64,000 nt of DNA from Flavobacterium enshiense (lineage in GTDB: Bacteria; Bacteroidota; Bacteroidia; Flavobacteriales; Flavobacteriaceae), in NCBI RefSeq assembly GCF_022836875.1, contig NZ_CP090376.1, positions 682,001 to 746,000 of the forward strand, in the 5' to 3' direction. The notes beneath the pieces are model-generated. The model was not told the DNA's origin, did no database searches, and saw only the letters and a list, made by a program, of their open reading frames with translations. The position numbers were made by a program, and so were the translations under genes. Shown piece by piece: positions 7,818 to 16,435 of the stretch; position 1 is the stretch's first letter; each line of letters begins with the position of its first letter.

Positions 7818-9803
7818 GTGAGTTCACACAGTAGCAACCACCTGAATAAACTAACATTAGGCGGTTTAATTGTAACCTTAGGGATTATTTACGGAGATAT
7901 TGGTACATCTCCGCTTTACGTAATGAAAGCCATTATAGGCAAGCAGGCAATTGACCAAGACGTCATACTAGGTGCTATTTCCTGTATTTTCTGGACACTG
8001 ACTTTACAAACCACATTCAAATACGTAATCTTAACACTTCGGGCAGATAACAAAGGGGAAGGCGGAATTTTCTCGCTGTACACTTTGGTTAAAAAGCTAA
8101 AGAAAAGATGGCTGCTTGTTCCTGCCATTATTGGAGGAAGCGCCCTTCTAGCAGATGGAATCATTACGCCGCCCATTTCGGTATCCTCGGCCATTGAAGG
8201 TTTGCGAACCTATAATCACGAACTGAACACCATTCCTATCGTAATTGCCATCCTGTTCGTCCTTTTCTTCATCCAAAGATTTGGAAGTAAGTTTGTTGGT
8301 AAATTTTTCGGTCCGATGATGTTGCTTTGGTTTGGAATGTTAGGCGTTTTGGGATCCATCCATCTTTTTGGAAACATCGCGGTCCTTAAAGCCTTAAATC
8401 CGTATTATGCGATACATTTACTGCAAATACACCACGAAGGTTTTTATGTTTTGGGGTACGTATTCCTTTGTACCACAGGAGCAGAGGCTTTATATAGTGA
8501 TTTAGGTCACTGCGGAATCAAAAATATCCGTGTAAGTTGGATTTTCGTAAAAACCATGTTGGTAATCAACTATTTCGGCCAGGGAGCATACCTGATTGCA
8601 AACCACGGTAAAACCTTGACTCAATTGAGCGGTAGTCCCAGCAACCCGGGGAACCCTTTCTACCTTGTGATGCCGGACTGGTTTTTGCCCTTCGGGATTG
8701 CGATTGCAACTTCGGCGGCCGTTATTGCTTCACAGGCATTGATCAGTGGTTCTTTTACACTGATTTCAGAGGCAATGCGATTGAATTTATGGCCAAAAGC
8801 CCGTATTAAATATCCGACAGAATTAAAGGGACAGTTGTACATTCCATCCATCAACTGGTTGCTATTCATTGGCTGTGTTTTCATCGTGGTTCATTTCGAG
8901 GAATCCGGAAATATGGAGGCGGCTTATGGTTTAGCTATCGTACTTTGTATGATCATGACAACCATTCTGTTAGGTTTTTTCATGGTTTTAAAACGTTACA
9001 ACCCAATTTTCATCGTTACGGTACTGCTGATGTATTTATCGATTGAGCTTTCCTTCTTTGCTGCCAATATCAGCAAATTCCCTCACGGCGGTTACGTTTC
9101 TGTATTTATAGCCGGTATATTGGCAATTGTAATGATTATATGGTTCACAGCGAAGAAAATCAGAAAAGAATATACGGAATTTGTCAAAGTAGACACTTTC
9201 AAAAATGTAATTTCCGAACTGAGTAACGATCTTTCCATACCAAAATATGCTACGCATTTAGTTTATTTAACTAATGCGGAAATGAGCAATGAAATTGAAT
9301 CAAAAATTGTATATTCGATTTTACAGAAAAGACCAAAACGTGCCGATATTTACTGGTTTGTTCACGTGAATGTTACCGATGAACCATATGAGATGGAATA
9401 CCGCGTACGCGAAATGGTTAAAGACGACATTATCCGTGTGGATTTCTATTTAGGTTTCCGTGTAGCACCGAGAATTAACCTGCTTTTCAAAAAAGTAGTC
9501 CAGGACATGGTGAAAAATGGGGAAGTGGATATCACCAGCCGATACGAATCGCTGCAACGAAACAACGTAATTGGTGATTTTAAATTTGTATTGATTGAGA
9601 AATTCATATCCTATGATAACGATTTCCCTTGGTATCAGCGAATAATTTTAGATCTTTACTTTTTATTGAAAAAAGTCAGTTTATCGGAAGAAGAAGCGTT
9701 TGGATTGGACAGCAGTTCGGTAAAAGTAGAACAATACCCGATTTTGATTAGTCCTCCGGCAGATATTAATTTACAGCGAATTAAAGACCGTACCCATCAC
9801 TAA
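7818..9803 (+). CDS. kup: KUP/HAK/KT family potassium uptake protein
   Basis: 661 residues beginning with GTG. The opening LTLGGLIVTLGIIYGDIGTSPLYVM is the hallmark first membrane helix of Kup, containing the GDIGTSPLY signature. About 12 hydrophobic helices follow up to residue 450 (for example LLFIGCVFIVVHF, MIMTTILLGFFMV), then a cytoplasmic C-terminal domain of about 200 residues with 'FHVNVTDEPYEMEYRV'-like segment near the usual place. Kup proteins import potassium with protons across the inner membrane. Length is a little above E. coli Kup (622). Two OmpA-like genes follow after only 4 and 12 bases, so the three may be co-transcribed. Confidence 0.95.
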   Translation: MSSHSSNHLNKLTLGGLIVTLGIIYGDIGTSPLYVMKAIIGKQAIDQDVILGAISCIFWTLTLQTTFKYVILTLRADNKGEGGIFSLYTLVKKLKKRWLLVPAIIGGSALLADGIITPPISVSSAIEGLRTYNHELNTIPIVIAILFVLFFIQRFGSKFVGKFFGPMMLLWFGMLGVLGSIHLFGNIAVLKALNPYYAIHLLQIHHEGFYVLGYVFLCTTGAEALYSDLGHCGIKNIRVSWIFVKTMLVINYFGQGAYLIANHGKTLTQLSGSPSNPGNPFYLVMPDWFLPFGIAIATSAAVIASQALISGSFTLISEAMRLNLWPKARIKYPTELKGQLYIPSINWLLFIGCVFIVVHFEESGNMEAAYGLAIVLCMIMTTILLGFFMVLKRYNPIFIVTVLLMYLSIELSFFAANISKFPHGGYVSVFIAGILAIVMIIWFTAKKIRKEYTEFVKVDTFKNVISELSNDLSIPKYATHLVYLTNAEMSNEIESKIVYSILQKRPKRADIYWFVHVNVTDEPYEMEYRVREMVKDDIIRVDFYLGFRVAPRINLLFKKVVQDMVKNGEVDITSRYESLQRNNVIGDFKFVLIEKFISYDNDFPWYQRIILDLYFLLKKVSLSEEEAFGLDSSSVKVEQYPILISPPADINLQRIKDRTHH

Positions 9804-9807
9804 TAAG

Positions 9808-10620
9808 ATGAAGAAATTAGCTTTCTTTTTGTTGTTACTTACGCCACTTGCCTATGCGCAGGAAGAAGTGGTGCATTCCGTATATTTTGAGTTCGACAAA
9901 CACAATCTTGATGAAAAACAGGCTGATGAAGTAGTCACTTTCGTAAAAGCAATTGACACATCAAGAATAGAAAGCGTTCAGATTTACGGTTATTGTGACG
10001 ACAGAGGAAAAGACGCTTACAATTACAAGCTTTCCAACAACAGGGCGAATACGATAAAAAACAAGCTGATTGAAAAAGGAATCAAAAACAAGATTATCAT
10101 CACAATAGAAGGGAAAGGACGCATCTTAATCGATGACGACATAGTCGACAACCTTCCTGAAGTACGTCAGAAAAACAGACGTGTCGATGTGGTGATGAAC
10201 TTCAAACCGGTCCCGCCCAAGCCAATGCCCGGTGTCTATAAGGACATCAAAAAAGACATGATCGTGGGCGACCGTATCTATCTTGAAAAGATTTTTTTCG
10301 ACAACGGAAGCAGTAAACTTACGTCAAAATCCAAACTGGAACTGGACCGTATAGCACGCATCCTCCACAAGTACAAAAACATACAATTTGAAATTCAAGG
10401 GCACATCTGTTGTACTCCGACGTTTCAAAAGGAAGCTATCGATAAAGATACCCGTAAAAGAATGCTTTCCATAAACCGGGCGCAAGCCGTTTACAAATAC
10501 CTTGTTTATAAGAGAATCGACAAAAGCAGGATGACCTACAAAGGCTATGGAAACACAATGCCTTTAGGAAATGGTCCGGATCAGGACAGACGAGTAGAAT
10601 TTGTTATTACGAAAATCTAA
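9808..10620 (+). CDS. Double OmpA-like domain protein (first of a tandem pair)
   Basis: 270 residues, signal peptide MKKLAFFLLLLTPLAYAQ. Two OmpA C-terminal-like modules: about 24-130 (VYFEFDKHNLDEKQ ... YGYCDDRG ... NRRVDVV) and 155-270 (IFFDNGSSKLTSKSKLELDRI ... GHICC ... QDRRVEFVI). Such modules bind diaminopimelate of peptidoglycan through Asp and Arg residues in the NxxLSxxRA-type helix and RRVxxV strand. There is no barrel, so the protein is probably periplasmic. The second module carries an unusual Cys pair in GHICC. A paralogue with the same layout follows 12 bases on. Spacing to kup is 4 bases, arguing for an operon; a link with potassium uptake is not implied by the sequence. Confidence 0.85.
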   Translation: MKKLAFFLLLLTPLAYAQEEVVHSVYFEFDKHNLDEKQADEVVTFVKAIDTSRIESVQIYGYCDDRGKDAYNYKLSNNRANTIKNKLIEKGIKNKIIITIEGKGRILIDDDIVDNLPEVRQKNRRVDVVMNFKPVPPKPMPGVYKDIKKDMIVGDRIYLEKIFFDNGSSKLTSKSKLELDRIARILHKYKNIQFEIQGHICCTPTFQKEAIDKDTRKRMLSINRAQAVYKYLVYKRIDKSRMTYKGYGNTMPLGNGPDQDRRVEFVITKI

Positions 10621-10632
10621 CAGCTTAGGCGT

Positions 10633-11526
10633 ATGAAGAAGCTTTTTACTTTCCTTTTTTTATTCAGTCTTACCTTGGGTTATTCACAGGAATTAACTCA
10701 AGTGAAAACCGATAAATACTCCGTTTATTTTGACTTTGACAAATCTAAATTAACCGATGAGGAAAATAAAAGGCTTAACGACTACGTAAAAAGTTTGGGA
10801 GATATCGTAATCCTTTCCATTGGTCTGGAAGGTTTTTGCGATGATAGGGGAAGTATCGAATACAATAGGGGATTGTCGCAACGCCGCGCAAAAACGGTTT
10901 CCGACATCCTTCAGGAAATAGCTTCCAAACAAAAAAACGTGGAAGGGAAGGGAAAGATCGATTTACGGATTACCGAACTTCAGCTCAGTGATGACGAATT
11001 GGATGCCACACGACAGTTAAACCGCAGGGTAGACATCTATCTGGAATATTTTCATAATGATTTCATCGATTTAAGTAAGCCGAAAGATTCCCTGCCGTCA
11101 AAAATTCAAGTGGAAAACCGACAGCTCCGTTTGAAAACGTTTGAAGAAAAACCCTTGAAAGTAGGGGATATCATCAAATTAAAAGATTTGTATTTCGAAG
11201 GCGGCCGCGCTGTTTTATTGAGAAAATCAGAAAAACAGCTTGACAAACTTTTGAACGAACTCAAAAACAATCCGAACTTTAAATTTCAGATCCAGGGTCA
11301 TGTTTGCTGTATCGATACCGAATATTTTCGTGATGCGGTGGATGAAGACACTGGGATAAACAATCTCTCCGAGGCTAGGGCCAAAGCTATTTTCGCTTAT
11401 CTAAAAGCCAACGGAATACCGGAAGAGCGCATGTCGTACAAAGGTTTTGGCCGTGATTATCCTTTGGAAGGGGAGAAAGAGCGCAACAACAAACGCGTGG
11501 AAATCTGTATCACAAGTATCGATTAA
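10633..11526 (+). CDS. Double OmpA-like domain protein (second of a tandem pair)
   Basis: 297 residues, signal peptide MKKLFTFLFLFSLTLGYSQ. Same architecture as its neighbour: module one (YSVYFDFDKSKLTDEEN ... GFCDDRGS ... LNRRVDIYLEYF, about 27-135) and module two (LYFEGGRAVLLRKSEKQLDKL ... GHVCCID ... NNKRVEICITSID, about 185-297). Both genes keep the Cys pair after GH. The pair clearly arose by tandem duplication and has diverged. Expected to bind peptidoglycan in the periplasm. Its 3' end overlaps the convergent acetyltransferase gene by 4 bases. Confidence 0.85.
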   Translation: MKKLFTFLFLFSLTLGYSQELTQVKTDKYSVYFDFDKSKLTDEENKRLNDYVKSLGDIVILSIGLEGFCDDRGSIEYNRGLSQRRAKTVSDILQEIASKQKNVEGKGKIDLRITELQLSDDELDATRQLNRRVDIYLEYFHNDFIDLSKPKDSLPSKIQVENRQLRLKTFEEKPLKVGDIIKLKDLYFEGGRAVLLRKSEKQLDKLLNELKNNPNFKFQIQGHVCCIDTEYFRDAVDEDTGINNLSEARAKAIFAYLKANGIPEERMSYKGFGRDYPLEGEKERNNKRVEICITSID

Positions 11527-11969
11527 CCCCTTTTCATTTCTATATGCGGGATATCGTCTTCCAGATACACTTCGCTGGTTGCAACAAAATCGTGGCTTTC
11601 GTAGAATTTTTTCAGGTATAACTGTGCCGAAATCGTGATTTTAGATTCTCCAAAGTGCTCCGAAATTCCTACAATGGCTTCCTTCATAAGATCATGTCCC
11701 CATTTCTTGTCGCGAAAATCAGATTTTACGATCACTCGTCCTATGGAAGCATTTTCAAAATAATCTCCCGGCGCAAACAGGCGTGCATAGGCTACCAAAA
11801 CCCCGTTATACATCCCAAGAAGGTGCAACGCTTTGTCGTCTTTACCGTCAATGTCCTGGTAAACGCAATTCTGTTCCACTACAAACACTTCTGAGCGCAA
11901 TTGCAGTATTTGATATATCTCTGCTGTAGAAAGTGCCTTAAAAGGCTTTATTTCGAATTCTGGCTTCAT
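11523..11969 (-). CDS. GNAT acetyltransferase, ElaA family
   Basis: 148 residues. The N-terminal half ALSTAEIYQILQLRSEVFVVEQ followed by CVYQDIDGKDDKALHLLG is the ElaA signature; the acetyl-CoA loop region is IGRVIVKSDFRDKKWGHDLM (R/Q-x-x-G-x-A/G type), and the final strand QLYLKKFYESHDFVATSE is typical of GNAT proteins. It should transfer an acetyl group from acetyl-CoA to an unknown amine, in the cytosol. The start ATG overlaps the stop of the DUF4837 gene (ATGA, 11966-11969), so it is translationally coupled as the last gene of the transglycosylase operon. Substrate unknown. Confidence 0.88.
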   Translation of the reverse strand: MKPEFEIKPFKALSTAEIYQILQLRSEVFVVEQNCVYQDIDGKDDKALHLLGMYNGVLVAYARLFAPGDYFENASIGRVIVKSDFRDKKWGHDLMKEAIVGISEHFGESKITISAQLYLKKFYESHDFVATSEVYLEDDIPHIEMKRG

Positions 11970-12961
11970 TTTCGTTTCGAATTTAAAAACTGAGTGGATT
12001 TAATGATCGATTCTAATTCAAAAATCTGGTCTCTTTTTGTGCTTGAAGGGTTGTAAACGAAACCTTCCACAATGATATAGCGATGGTTTTTCACGTCTTT
12101 GATCACATAATTCAAAAAAGGACCATTCATGAAGTTATTTTGCAGTTCCCAGGTTCCACGTGTTTCAAAAGCAGTCATTCCATCGATTTTAGTTTTCGAA
12201 ACATAGGGGTAGTAACTCTCTTCCGTTTGCATGCTTGATTCGTCCATCAAACCATGGATGTATTTCCTCCCGATGGAATCCCGGAGGCGAATGGTGTTAT
12301 GAACCGCATCGCCTTTTTTGAAAGAAGAAAATGGTACCTGATAAATAAGCAGACTGGAATTGCCCGATGGAATGTCCTTCTTAAGCCATACGAACTTATT
12401 CTTCATAAGTGCATACGAAAAGCTGTTCGGGATCTGCAGGGTGATATTGAATTTCTGCTTGATTTTCTTATCATCAAACAAAGTTTTACCGTTAACCTTC
12501 TGATATTCGATGATTTCTGAATAACTAATGCTGCTGGTTAAAGCCGGTGCGTGCAATTCGATGGTTTCAATAATTTCGCTCAAATTGTGCCCGCTGATAT
12601 AAAAAATGTTTTGAGGCACGGCATATTTATCCATCACATGCTTGAATTCGGGTTCAGGCGATTTGGTAATTATGACAATATTACGGGCAAGTTTTACGTT
12701 ACCACCGAAAATTTTTGGTGAATACTGATTGAGCGTAAAAAGCGGTTCCTCTTCCTGAAGGCCATCTACAGGTGCAGCAAGTTTTTTTCTTAGTTCGTCA
12801 CCGATTTCGCCATTCCATAAGACGTCATCGATAATGACAGAAACCGAATTTATATTCCCGGTAGATGGGGGCAAAATCAATTCTCCCTGCTTTGCTGTTT
12901 TCTCACAAGCGGACAGGAAAAGAACTAAAAACAGGCCGAAAAAAAAATTCGCTTTTCTCAC
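11966..12961 (-). CDS. DUF4837 family lipoprotein
   Basis: 331 residues with lipoprotein signal MRKANFFFGLFLVLFLSAC, Cys19 being the lipidated residue. The mature part begins with a Gly/Pro linker and 'SVSVIIDDVLWNGEIGDELRKKL', followed by 'LFTLNQYSPKIFGG' and 'RNIVII', features I associate with the DUF4837 family of Bacteroidota lipoproteins. No enzymatic motif is visible. It lies 30 bases downstream of the lytic transglycosylase gene and overlaps the acetyltransferase gene, so the three form an operon; a role near the cell wall is an inference from that only. Confidence 0.8.
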   Translation of the reverse strand: MRKANFFFGLFLVLFLSACEKTAKQGELILPPSTGNINSVSVIIDDVLWNGEIGDELRKKLAAPVDGLQEEEPLFTLNQYSPKIFGGNVKLARNIVIITKSPEPEFKHVMDKYAVPQNIFYISGHNLSEIIETIELHAPALTSSISYSEIIEYQKVNGKTLFDDKKIKQKFNITLQIPNSFSYALMKNKFVWLKKDIPSGNSSLLIYQVPFSSFKKGDAVHNTIRLRDSIGRKYIHGLMDESSMQTEESYYPYVSKTKIDGMTAFETRGTWELQNNFMNGPFLNYVIKDVKNHRYIIVEGFVYNPSSTKRDQIFELESIIKSTQFLNSKRK

Positions 12962-12991
12962 AGTATTGTTTTGAAAAGCGAATTTACTAAA

Positions 12992-14875
12992 TTATCCGTT
13001 GATTTTGAGTTTCATTCCAGGTCTGATGTCATCGCCATCACCCTTAATGTTATTGAGTTTTTTGATCTCTGCTACGGTAGTACCCATTTTTTTTGAAATT
13101 CTAAGTAATGAATCTCCCTTCTGTACCACATATAGGCGCTCCTCTTCAAGTTTCTTCTGCTTAACCGACTTCTTGTTCACTTTAGCTTCCGTTTTTTCCA
13201 CTGAAGCCACTGCATCATCAGAAGCTTGAATTTTTAGTTCCTGACCTGCTCTGATTCCTTCATCGCTAAGGTTGTTCCATTCTTTCAACTGAGTTGCCGT
13301 TACGTTGTTTTTAGCAGCAATTTTGGTAAGATTATCACCTTGTTGTACAGTATAAACTTTTTCGTTTGCGACAACCGCAGTAGCAGGTTCTGACGTTTTA
13401 ACCACCGGATCGGCCACTTTAAGCGTATCTGTTTTTTTCTTTGAAGCAGTTTTATCAGCGACTAAAACCGAAGTCTCATACTGTATCTTCAATTTTTGAC
13501 CGGTATTAACAGTAGAGCTTTTTAGTTTATTCCACTTTTTCATTTCTGACATGGTAACGTTGTTCTTCTCTGCTATTTCAGAAAGATTATCTCCACGTTT
13601 TACCGTATAATATTTAATTTTGGTCTTTTTAACCGATTTCATCGCCACTTCTTCATCTTCAGACTCAGAAGCGTTGTTGTCATTAGAAGCAACCGCTGTC
13701 TGAATAGAATCCGAAACAATAGTTCTCGGTTTTTTCACTTTGAATTGCTGTTTTTCTCTTTTGCTTTCTTCGTAATCGACGTAAGCGTATACCTTATCTT
13801 CGTTCGATGTAAATATCGCTAACTTATCTTTCGGCAAACGAATGAAATGTGCTTTATCGGATACGAATGGCACTACATTTCTTTTATAAATCGGATTCAA
13901 AAATCGCAACTGCTCTTCCGGCATGTCCAACAAATCAGCGATCTGCTTGAAGGTCATTTGCTTCTTAACCATTACGGTATCCGTTTCGAAATAAGTCACC
14001 GATGCTCTTTTAGGAACAATTCCGTGCTCTTTTCTGTACTCATACACATACATGGTAGCATAGAAAGCAGGTAAATACCCTTGCGTTTCCGGATGCATGT
14101 GCTTTCTGATGTTCCAGTAATTCGTTTGCCCGCCAGAACGACGAATCGCTTTGGCAATATTCCCAGGTCCGGTGTTATACGACGCTAAAACCAAATCCCA
14201 GTCACCGAAGATTCTATACATGTTGGTGAAATACTGACAAGCAGCCTCCGTTGCTTTTAACGGATCATAACGCTCATCCACATAGGAGTTCACCTCAAGG
14301 TTATATTGTTTTCCGGTCTCGTACATGAACTGCCATAAACCGCTGGCACCCACTCTGGATTTTGCTAACGGGTTTAAAGCCGATTCAACAATAGCTAAAT
14401 ATTTGATTTCCAAAGGAAGATCGTATTTTGACAAACTCGCCTCGAACATCGGGAAGTAATATTCCGAAAGCGCCATCAGACGCTCGAAAGCTCTAGGACG
14501 GTTTTTCAAAAACGATTTGATTACGTTTTCTATCGTTGGATTATACTCTACACGAAAAGGCGATTTTTCATCTAATTTTTTCAAACGTTCTTTTAGAAGA
14601 TCAGTCGACAAATTATACGAAACGGCTTCGTCAGCGGTTCCTTGAGTAACTGCTGCCTGCATTTCATCAAAAAGTTCCTGATTATTCAATTCTTTCAACC
14701 ACATTTCGTCGATGTGCTTTCCAGCCTCATGATGAGCGAACGTAGCTTTGATGGAATCAAGATACGAAAGTTTTGGAGCAGAAGTAATAGCAACCTCTTG
14801 TTCCGCTGTCTCCTGAGCCATTACAGCCAGAGAACAGATTCCGAAAATTAGTGAAAATACCTTTGTCATCTTCAT
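12992..14875 (-). CDS. Membrane-bound or periplasmic lytic transglycosylase with three LysM domains (MltD type)
   Basis: 627 residues from the ATG at 14875; an in-frame TTG (14893) would add six residues ahead of the signal peptide and is less likely. The leader is MKMTKVFSLIFGICSLAVMAQ. An SLT catalytic domain (about 145-300) shows the family blocks ESALNPLAKSRVGASGLWQFM, with the catalytic Glu in ESALNP, and ASYNTGPGNIAKAI. Three LysM repeats with VKRGDNLSEIA, VQQGDNLTKIA and VQKGDSLLRIS lie at about 420, 505 and 585 to the end and bind peptidoglycan. The enzyme cleaves the glycan strand to 1,6-anhydro products. It is first of an operon with DUF4837 and ElaA genes. There is no lipobox. Confidence 0.92.
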   Translation of the reverse strand: MKMTKVFSLIFGICSLAVMAQETAEQEVAITSAPKLSYLDSIKATFAHHEAGKHIDEMWLKELNNQELFDEMQAAVTQGTADEAVSYNLSTDLLKERLKKLDEKSPFRVEYNPTIENVIKSFLKNRPRAFERLMALSEYYFPMFEASLSKYDLPLEIKYLAIVESALNPLAKSRVGASGLWQFMYETGKQYNLEVNSYVDERYDPLKATEAACQYFTNMYRIFGDWDLVLASYNTGPGNIAKAIRRSGGQTNYWNIRKHMHPETQGYLPAFYATMYVYEYRKEHGIVPKRASVTYFETDTVMVKKQMTFKQIADLLDMPEEQLRFLNPIYKRNVVPFVSDKAHFIRLPKDKLAIFTSNEDKVYAYVDYEESKREKQQFKVKKPRTIVSDSIQTAVASNDNNASESEDEEVAMKSVKKTKIKYYTVKRGDNLSEIAEKNNVTMSEMKKWNKLKSSTVNTGQKLKIQYETSVLVADKTASKKKTDTLKVADPVVKTSEPATAVVANEKVYTVQQGDNLTKIAAKNNVTATQLKEWNNLSDEGIRAGQELKIQASDDAVASVEKTEAKVNKKSVKQKKLEEERLYVVQKGDSLLRISKKMGTTVAEIKKLNNIKGDGDDIRPGMKLKING

Positions 14876-14975
14876 ACTTTTTTTTATAATCAACTATTAT
14901 TCAATCATTTAGACGCGATGCAAACATAATATCTAATAACTGATAAATTCAAAAAATATTGTTAAAACTCGTAAA

Positions 14976-16163
14976 TTAATTTTCTATCGCCGCAATTCCT
15001 GGTAATGTTTTTCCTTCTAACATCTCCAGCATTGCCCCGCCACCAGTGGATACATAGCTCATCTTTGGCTCTAACCCAAATTGTTTTACCGCAGCAACCG
15101 AATCACCTCCTCCCACAAGAGAAAAAGCTCCATTTTGAGTCGCTTCAGAGATGAAATTACCCAACGTGATGGTACCGCCTGCAAATTTTTCCAATTCAAA
15201 AACACCTAATGGTCCGTTCCAAAGAATGGTTTTTGAATTTTTGATTACGTCTTCCAAAGCTTCTAACGATTTCGGACCTACGTCCAATCCTTGCCATCCG
15301 TCCGGAATATTGTTAACATCAACAACCTGCGTATTGGCCTCATTCGAAAACGCATCGGCAGCCACTACATCCACAGGCAAGTGAATCTGAACATTTTTAG
15401 CTTTGGCTTTTTCGAGGATTTCCAGCGCCAAGGCCATTTTATCGTCTTCACAAATTGAATTTCCAATGTTTCCTCCCAGGGCTTTGATAAACGTGAATGT
15501 CATTCCACCCCCGATAATCATATGGTCGATTTTATCCAGAACGTTTTCAATAACCGTAATTTTAGAAGATACTTTTGAACCTCCAAGTACTGCAGTTACA
15601 GGCTTTACGGAATTGTTCAATACCTTATTCAAACTCTCGATTTCTTTCGCCAATAAAGTTCCAAAACATTTATTTTCCGGGAAAAACTGTGCAATAATAG
15701 TCGTCGAAGCGTGCGCTCTGTGTGCTGTACCGAAAGCATCATTCACATAGATGTCACCCAGTTTCGCTAATTTTTCCGCAAAAGCCAGATCGCCTTTTTC
15801 TTCGTCTGCATAGAAACGAAGGTTTTCCAACAACAGCACTTCTCCTGCTTGTAAATCAGCCACAGCTTTTTCAGCCACTTCTCCGATACAATCAGAAACA
15901 AATTTCACCGCAACACCCAATACTTCTGATGTTTTAGCCACAATGTGCTTCAATGAATACTTTGCTTCAACGCCTTTTGGTCTTCCCAAATGCGACATCA
16001 GGACCACACTTCCGCCGTCTTTTAAAATTTTATCGATAGTAGGCTTAGCAGCTTCAATACGGTTCGCATCGGTTACGTTAAAATTCTCATCCAACGGAAC
16101 GTTAAAATCGACACGGATTATGGCTTTTTTTCCTTCAAAATTAAAATCGGCAAGAGTCTTCAT
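14976..16163 (-). CDS. pgk: Phosphoglycerate kinase
   Basis: 395 residues, the usual bacterial length. The opening [16 protein letters not shown] is the substrate-binding signature, followed by [44 protein letters not shown] and the nucleotide-binding C-terminal block [27 protein letters not shown]. It catalyses 1,3-bisphosphoglycerate plus ADP to 3-phosphoglycerate plus ATP in glycolysis. It is transcribed alone, divergently from holB across a 272-base region. The minus-strand sequence TATATTTG (16208-16201) lies 38 bases upstream and is a likely -7 box. Confidence 0.98.
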   Translation of the reverse strand: MKTLADFNFEGKKAIIRVDFNVPLDENFNVTDANRIEAAKPTIDKILKDGGSVVLMSHLGRPKGVEAKYSLKHIVAKTSEVLGVAVKFVSDCIGEVAEKAVADLQAGEVLLLENLRFYADEEKGDLAFAEKLAKLGDIYVNDAFGTAHRAHASTTIIAQFFPENKCFGTLLAKEIESLNKVLNNSVKPVTAVLGGSKVSSKITVIENVLDKIDHMIIGGGMTFTFIKALGGNIGNSICEDDKMALALEILEKAKAKNVQIHLPVDVVAADAFSNEANTQVVDVNNIPDGWQGLDVGPKSLEALEDVIKNSKTILWNGPLGVFELEKFAGGTITLGNFISEATQNGAFSLVGGGDSVAAVKQFGLEPKMSYVSTGGGAMLEMLEGKTLPGIAAIEN

Positions 16164-16200
16164 TCTGTATATTTTTATTAATTATTTAGTCTATAATCAG

Positions 16201-16208
16201 CAAATATA
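16201..16208 (-). promoter_or_regulatory. Putative promoter -7 box of pgk
   Basis: Minus-strand TATATTTG fits TAnnTTTG and sits 38 bases upstream of the pgk ATG. No clear TTG at the expected distance. Confidence 0.4.
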
Positions 16209-16401
16209 CGAATTTTCTTTTTTTAGCTCTTTTGCGCAGGCTTTTTTAGACGAATTCACAATTTTTCAGATGAATTAACAATTTTAAACAAATTGCACAA
16301 AAAAAGGAAAATCTGATCCTGACACATAAATCCACCGTCCATTGTTGATTCTTGCAATAAAAAAACGTTACAAAATCGGGTTTTTACCACGCCATTTTCC
16401 C

Positions 16402-16431
16402 TTGCCCTGACTAAACTTTCTGTTATCTTTG
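16402..16431 (+). promoter_or_regulatory. Promoter of holB, probably giving a leaderless mRNA
   Basis: TTG (16402-16404), 19 bases, TATCTTTG (16424-16431): an excellent match to the Flavobacterium sigma-A consensus. The holB ATG starts 5 bases after the box, where transcription itself should begin. Confidence 0.7.
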
Positions 16432-16435
16432 CTAC

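Noticed and set aside
9362..9377. GTTCACGTGAATG in kup as a further parS site
   Set aside because: Core CACGTG present but the flanks match parS poorly; it is within coding sequence.
12150..12165. GGTTCCACGTGTTTCA in the DUF4837 gene as parS
   Set aside because: Left half fits, right half (TTTCA against AAACA) does not; coding constraint explains it.
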